9,445 bases of DNA, from positions 2,612 to 12,056 of the forward strand of contig MGOK01000050.1 in NCBI GenBank assembly GCA_001795335.1, read 5' to 3'. Both the position numbers and the translations under genes were made by a program. Shown here piece by piece: positions 7,092-9,445 of this stretch; the first letter of the stretch is position 1; the number at the start of each line of letters is the position of its first letter. The notes beneath the pieces were generated by a model. It was not told where the DNA came from, made no database searches, and saw nothing but the letters and a program-made list of their open reading frames with translations. Origin of the DNA: Chloroflexi bacterium RBG_19FT_COMBO_55_16. GTDB taxonomy: Bacteria > Chloroflexota > Anaerolineae > Anaerolineales > UBA4823.

Positions 7092-7255
7092 CTCAATTTA
7101 TCAATCAATAAAAGAAGTCGTTATGGGGATAATATCACCGACATAAGCCAATCATGAAGAAGACGTACGACTAAATAGATTTGTTCCAGGAATAAATTGA
7201 GACATATTAATTGTAACTGGGTATTCTCCTTTCGTCACGTCCGGAATTTTATCGC

Positions 7256-7284
7256 TTGCCCTTCCGGGACGATCAAGGTAATAT
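7256..7284 (+). promoter_or_regulatory. Candidate promoter of the SDR gene
   Basis: TTGCCC (7256-7261) is spaced exactly 17 bp from TAATAT (7279-7284); each matches four of six sigma-70-type consensus positions. An overlapping TATAAA (7282-7287) is a closer -10 match but at 20 bp spacing. Transcription from the first pair would begin at about 7291-7293, at or next to the ATG at 7293, which would make the message almost leaderless. Confidence 0.4.
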
Positions 7285-7292
7285 AAATCACC

Positions 7293-8156
7293 ATGAACAA
7301 TAGGCTGATGGGAAGGGTTTGTTTAGTGACGGGCGCGACGGCAGGCATCGGTGCGGTGACGGCGCGCGAGCTGGCACGCATGGGGGCCACGGTCGTCGGG
7401 GTTGGCCGAAATCCAGATAAATGCGCGACGGTCGGAGAGCGCGTTAAATCTGAGACCGGCAACCCACAGGTGGAATTCCTCAGCGCTGATCTCTCCTCCC
7501 AGGCGCAGGTCAGGCGGCTGGCTGAAGCGTTCAAACAAAAATACGACCGCCTGGAGGTGCTGGTCAACAACGCCGGCGCGTATTACTTAACCCGCCAGGA
7601 TTGCGTGGATGGCATCGAACTGACCTTTGCCCTCAATCACCTGGGCTATTTCCTGCTGACCAACCTTTTACTCGACCTGATCAAAGCCAGCGCCCCGGCG
7701 CGTATCGTGAATGTCTCTTCGAACGCTCACCAATCCGCCAGGATGGACTTTGCCAGCCTGAAAGGCGGGGGGTTCTATAACAGCTGGGCAGCTTACAGCC
7801 AGTCTAAACTGGCGAACCTGCTCTTCACCTACGAGCTCGCCCGGCGGCTGGAGGGGACAGGTGTCACGGTCAACGCACTCCATCCTGGCTTCGTGGCGTC
7901 CAGCTTCGCCCACAACAATGGTTGGTTGGTGGCCTGGGGGACGAAGGTCGCCCAGAAGCTGGCCGGCCGCACCCCGGAAGACGGGGCGCGGACGGTAATC
8001 TACCTGGCAACCTCGCCGGAAGTCGAGGGGATCTCCGGTAAGTATTTTATCGACGAGAAAGTAGTGGATTCTTCCCCCGTATCCTATGATGAAACCAGCG
8101 CCAAGCGGTTATGGGTAGTCAGTGAGCAAATGACCGGGTTGCGGACGGTAGTCTAA
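7293..8156 (+). CDS. Short-chain dehydrogenase/reductase, retinol dehydrogenase/WWOX-like
   Basis: A 287-residue classical SDR with a Rossmann fold. The cofactor motif is TGATAGIG (13-20). Arg39 after the second strand (GVGRNPDK) favours NADPH. NNAG is at 92-95 and the structural Asn at 115. The catalytic Ser lies in VNVSSNAH (142-143) and YxxxK is Tyr168/Lys172. The gap of about 25 residues between Ser and Tyr, and the KLANLLFTYELARRL segment after YxxxK, match the RDH11-14/WWOX branch. Family members reduce or oxidise ketone and alcohol groups on hydrophobic substrates; bacterial substrates of this branch are mostly unknown. No Shine-Dalgarno sequence is well spaced before ATG 7293 (an AAGG lies 14-15 nt away), and an in-frame ATG at 7308 is an alternative start. 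It is divergent from the NBR1-domain gene and converges with the small gene ending at 8172. Confidence 0.9.
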   Translation: MNNRLMGRVCLVTGATAGIGAVTARELARMGATVVGVGRNPDKCATVGERVKSETGNPQVEFLSADLSSQAQVRRLAEAFKQKYDRLEVLVNNAGAYYLTRQDCVDGIELTFALNHLGYFLLTNLLLDLIKASAPARIVNVSSNAHQSARMDFASLKGGGFYNSWAAYSQSKLANLLFTYELARRLEGTGVTVNALHPGFVASSFAHNNGWLVAWGTKVAQKLAGRTPEDGARTVIYLATSPEVEGISGKYFIDEKVVDSSPVSYDETSAKRLWVVSEQMTGLRTVV

Positions 8157-8171
8157 CGCATCGATTGGGGG

Positions 8172-8426
8172 TCATGTGCAATCCCCTGGCTTTTCTGGGC
8201 CTTCCATCCGGACGATCTCCCCCCGCAGAAAGGCGATCAACGCCTCCAGCGAGGCAAACCCTCGCCGTTCGCCCGTGAGTGGACTTTCCAGGGAGGCTCT
8301 CCAGACGATTTCTCCATCCTGTTCGACCGGCCACAGGCGCAGCATGAAAGCCAGGTAACTCCCTTTCCCTGAATTCATGGTTTCGTTTCGGAGGTGAATG
8401 ACGCGCCTTTCAAGCGCATCACTCAC
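8172..8426 (-). CDS. Small conserved-type protein of unknown function (WRASLE...TGERRGF type)
   Basis: A short soluble protein of up to 84 residues with a YLAFMLRLW strand, then WRASLESPLTGERRGFASLEALIAFLRGE. I associate this pattern with small uncharacterised proteins of Chloroflexota; this is recollection, not a search result. It contains no Cys, no membrane helix and no catalytic motif. The start is uncertain. GTG at 8426 leaves 17 bp after the upstream lipoprotein stop, while ATG at 8378 gives 68 residues, closer to the compact form I expect. Neither has a clear Shine-Dalgarno site, so translation may depend on coupling to the upstream gene. It probably shares a transcript with the lipoprotein gene. 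Its stop lies 15 bp from the SDR stop on the other strand. Confidence 0.65.
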   Translation of the reverse strand: MSDALERRVIHLRNETMNSGKGSYLAFMLRLWPVEQDGEIVWRASLESPLTGERRGFASLEALIAFLRGEIVRMEGPEKPGDCT

Positions 8427-8443
8427 CTTGAGATCGATATGCC

Positions 8444-9040
8444 TTATGGTTCAACCCGGGTATGGGTTTTCCCATCCAGGAAATCTTTACGATCTACGCA
8501 ATTTTCTTCGCTCGCCAGCACAAACCTAAGCTTGACAGATTGGTCACCGCGTTTGGTAACATAAACTTCATAGATGGCGCTAGGGTTCTGCACGCATCGG
8601 TCGGCGGCCGCCCCCTTAACACTCTCGTATCGGATCTGCCCTCCTTCAAACGAGAACCGCCCGGATGAGATCTCGTCCCCATTTGGGAAAAAGACCCGGT
8701 AGGTCCCATCCTCGGTGAACTCCTGGTAGATCGAGGTTGTATCGCTCCACCTTCCCTTCCAGGTGCCAACCAAGTCAGTGATAGAACCGGCCAGGGCTTC
8801 GGGTGACAAGGTTGGCGTCGGGGGCGGCAAGGTAGGTTCGGGGGTGGGCATGGGGGTCTCGGTGGGAGGGGCCGTTGGTGTCGCTGCCTCTGCCTGGGAA
8901 ACAGCCGTCGGCCGCGCCTGGGCCGCGGATTCGCCGGCGCCAACCGCTTCCGTGCTGCTCAGGGCAGTTTCATTGGTTTTGGGCTGGCAGCCAGCCAACA
9001 AGATCAAAACCAGACTCAGCACGAATAGAATTTTCTTCAT
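8444..9040 (-). CDS. Stalked lipoprotein with C-terminal lipocalin-like beta domain
   Basis: A 198-residue protein starting with a short positively charged and hydrophobic signal peptide and a lipobox LAGC. Cys18 is the lipid-modified residue, so the protein should be anchored on the outer face of the membrane. Residues about 20-85 are a low-complexity Ala/Thr/Pro stalk with TPTP and PTPEP repeats. Residues about 86-198 form a compact domain (VGTWKGRWSD, QEFTEDGTYRVFF, SSGRFSFEGGQIRYES) whose alternating pattern and GTW opening recall lipocalin-like lipoprotein domains, a fold inference only. Cys149 and Cys181 could form a disulfide. AAGGAG lies 10 nt before the ATG. The small gene follows after 17 bp. 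Ligand and role are unknown. It shares the stalk design of the NBR1-domain protein in this window, but the folded domains differ. Confidence 0.85.
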   Translation of the reverse strand: MKKILFVLSLVLILLAGCQPKTNETALSSTEAVGAGESAAQARPTAVSQAEAATPTAPPTETPMPTPEPTLPPPTPTLSPEALAGSITDLVGTWKGRWSDTTSIYQEFTEDGTYRVFFPNGDEISSGRFSFEGGQIRYESVKGAAADRCVQNPSAIYEVYVTKRGDQSVKLRFVLASEENCVDRKDFLDGKTHTRVEP

Positions 9041-9064
9041 TTTTCACGAACTCCTTCTTGGTCG

Positions 9065-9088
9065 AATAGTCTAATAGTCTATTAGTCA
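9065..9088. repeat. Short tandem repeat and 15-bp palindrome in the lipoprotein leader
   Basis: AATAGTCT occurs twice in tandem (9065-9072, 9073-9080), followed by a related ATTAGTCA. Overlapping this, CTAATAG (9071-9077) and CTATTAG (9079-9085) form a palindrome with 7-bp arms around one central base. It lies 25-48 bp upstream of the lipoprotein ATG, where it could serve as an operator or as a weak element in the 5' leader. Confidence 0.4.
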
Positions 9089-9179
9089 CATCGTCGCATG
9101 GCACGATTGGGTTGCCTGGCCTGTGTATGACCGCATTCGTCTTAGAGAAAATCCAAATATTCGTTGCCTCCTTCTTTCT

Positions 9180-9209
9180 ATCCTAGATTGACTTGAGTTT
9201 AGCAATCAA
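9180..9209 (-). promoter_or_regulatory. Weak candidate promoter of the lipoprotein operon
   Basis: On the minus strand TTGATT (9209-9204) and TAGGAT (9185-9180) are 18 bp apart, each matching four of six consensus positions. The leader would then be about 130 nt. Nothing closer to the gene looks better, but the match is weak. Confidence 0.22.
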
Positions 9210-9211
9210 CT

Positions 9212-9228
9212 GTGACGAGATCGTGACG
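9212..9228 (+). promoter_or_regulatory. GTGACG direct repeat with 11-bp period upstream of the SARP-type gene
   Basis: GTGACG occurs at 9212-9217 and again at 9223-9228, starts 11 bp apart. SARP-family activators are known to bind direct repeats at 11-bp spacing. The site lies about 58 bp upstream of the -10 box of a gene that itself looks SARP-like, so self-regulation is possible. It is farther from the -10 than typical SARP sites. Confidence 0.35.
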
Positions 9229-9257
9229 CGCCACGAATACTCCTTGAGCTGCGGAGA

Positions 9258-9274
9258 CAAGTTCGGATAACTTG
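9258..9274. promoter_or_regulatory. Palindromic operator candidate over the -35 region of the SARP-type gene
   Basis: CAAGTT (9258-9263), five spacer bases, then AACTTG (9269-9274): a perfect 17-bp dyad. It covers the expected -35 position of the promoter whose -10 box is at 9286-9291, so a protein bound here would be expected to block or replace RNA polymerase contact. Confidence 0.4.
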
Positions 9275-9291
9275 GTAAAAACCACTATAAT
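9262..9291 (+). promoter_or_regulatory. Promoter of the SARP-type regulator gene
   Basis: A perfect TATAAT lies at 9286-9291, with transcription expected to start near 9298. The best -35 is only TTCGGA (9262-9267, 18-bp spacing), a poor match. Good -10 with poor -35 is typical of activator-dependent promoters. The leader would be about 37 nt and contains the GGGAGG ribosome-binding site. Confidence 0.55.
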
Positions 9292-9334
9292 AGACTCAGA
9301 CTGGATGAGCGCAAAACCTTAATCGGGAGGGCGG

Positions 9335-9445
9335 ATGGCTCGCTTGTCAATGCGCTTCCTGGGACCTTTCCGGGTAGCGTTGGATGGGAAGCCGGTCGAC
9401 GGTTTCAAGTCGGATAAGGCGCGCGCCTTACTGGCCTACCTGGCC
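9335..9445 (+). CDS. SARP/BTAD-type transcriptional regulator, N-terminus (3' partial)
   Basis: Thirty-seven codons run to the window edge. GGGAGG at 9325-9330 lies four nt before the ATG. The residues MRFLGPFRVALDGKPV followed by SDKARALLAYLA match the start of the winged-helix DNA-binding domain of AfsR/SARP-like regulators, which in Chloroflexota are often joined to a BTAD domain and large ATPase/TPR parts. That is the typical pattern, not something seen here, because the rest lies outside the window. The ATG five codons later (MRFLG) is a possible alternative start. Confidence 0.75.
   Translation, partial: MARLSMRFLGPFRVALDGKPVDGFKSDKARALLAYLA

Noticed and set aside
6050..7111. 353-codon open frame on the plus strand opposite the NBR1-domain gene
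   Set aside because: Its product is low in recognisable motifs, has Arg/Gly-rich stretches that are antisense of the Pro/Thr stalk, and lacks a ribosome-binding site. The minus-strand gene has a membrane helix, a known domain and a good site.
7235..7570. 111-codon minus-strand open frame across the SDR start
   Set aside because: It overlaps the SDR Rossmann motif region in antisense and shows no recognisable protein features.
8162..8186. GATTG...CAATC and GGGG...CCCC pairings between the SDR gene and the small gene as a bidirectional terminator
   Set aside because: The two pairings exclude each other, the stems are only 4-5 bp and no T-run is well placed.
8763..9074. Gly/Val-rich 103-codon open frame on the plus strand
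   Set aside because: Its GVGGGKVGSGVG-like stretch is the antisense of the lipoprotein's Pro/Thr stalk codons.
9120..9170. AAGGAGG followed by a possible TTG start and a four-codon peptide in the lipoprotein leader (minus strand)
   Set aside because: It could be read as a leader peptide, but the frame is only a few codons, the start is non-standard and no attenuator hairpin is associated.

Overview
The window reads as accessory-rich chromosome of a Chloroflexota bacterium, most likely of the Anaerolineae. This is inferred from gene style, not from a marker gene. The style includes extracytoplasmic proteins on long Pro/Thr-rich stalks, an NBR1-type Ig-like domain, a multi-pass sensor fused to a SpoIIE/PP2C phosphatase, a small protein of the WRASLE...TGERRGF type, and a SARP/BTAD-type regulator N-terminus. 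No rRNA, tRNA, CRISPR array, insertion sequence or phage gene is visible.

Layout. 1-1648 (+): the 3' part of an SbcD/Mre11-type nuclease gene, cut by the window edge at its GNHD metal-binding motif, followed 10 bp later by a HAD-superfamily phosphatase/phosphomutase. 1657-5623 (-): a two-gene unit, transcribed leftwards and converging on the HAD gene. Its first gene is a class I FAD disulfide oxidoreductase of the mercuric reductase/dihydrolipoamide dehydrogenase fold, with a CxxxxC redox pair but without the usual C-terminal His-Glu pair. The second, overlapping the first by 14 bp, is an 841-residue membrane protein with a PDZ-like loop, about nine membrane segments, a GAF-like region and a SpoIIE phosphatase domain. 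5624-5884: AT-rich spacer with an 11-bp-period direct repeat, a 12-bp GC palindrome and a strong terminator. 5885-7078 (-): a membrane-anchored stalk protein with an NBR1 Ig-like domain and an unassigned, NPCBM-like C-terminal domain. 7293-8156 (+): a short-chain dehydrogenase of the retinol dehydrogenase/WWOX type. 8172-9040 (-): a stalked lipoprotein and a small conserved-type protein, probably one operon. 9335-9445 (+): the first 37 codons of a SARP/BTAD-type regulator, behind a consensus -10 box and candidate operators.

How they fit together. The overlapping oxidoreductase/phosphatase pair is the best candidate for an interesting system: a cytosolic thiol/redox enzyme translationally coupled to a membrane sensor phosphatase of the type that controls partner-switching (anti-sigma/anti-anti-sigma) stress responses. 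No switch partner lies in the window. The two stalked envelope proteins suggest investment in the cell surface. The SbcD and SDR genes look like ordinary housekeeping or accessory metabolism.
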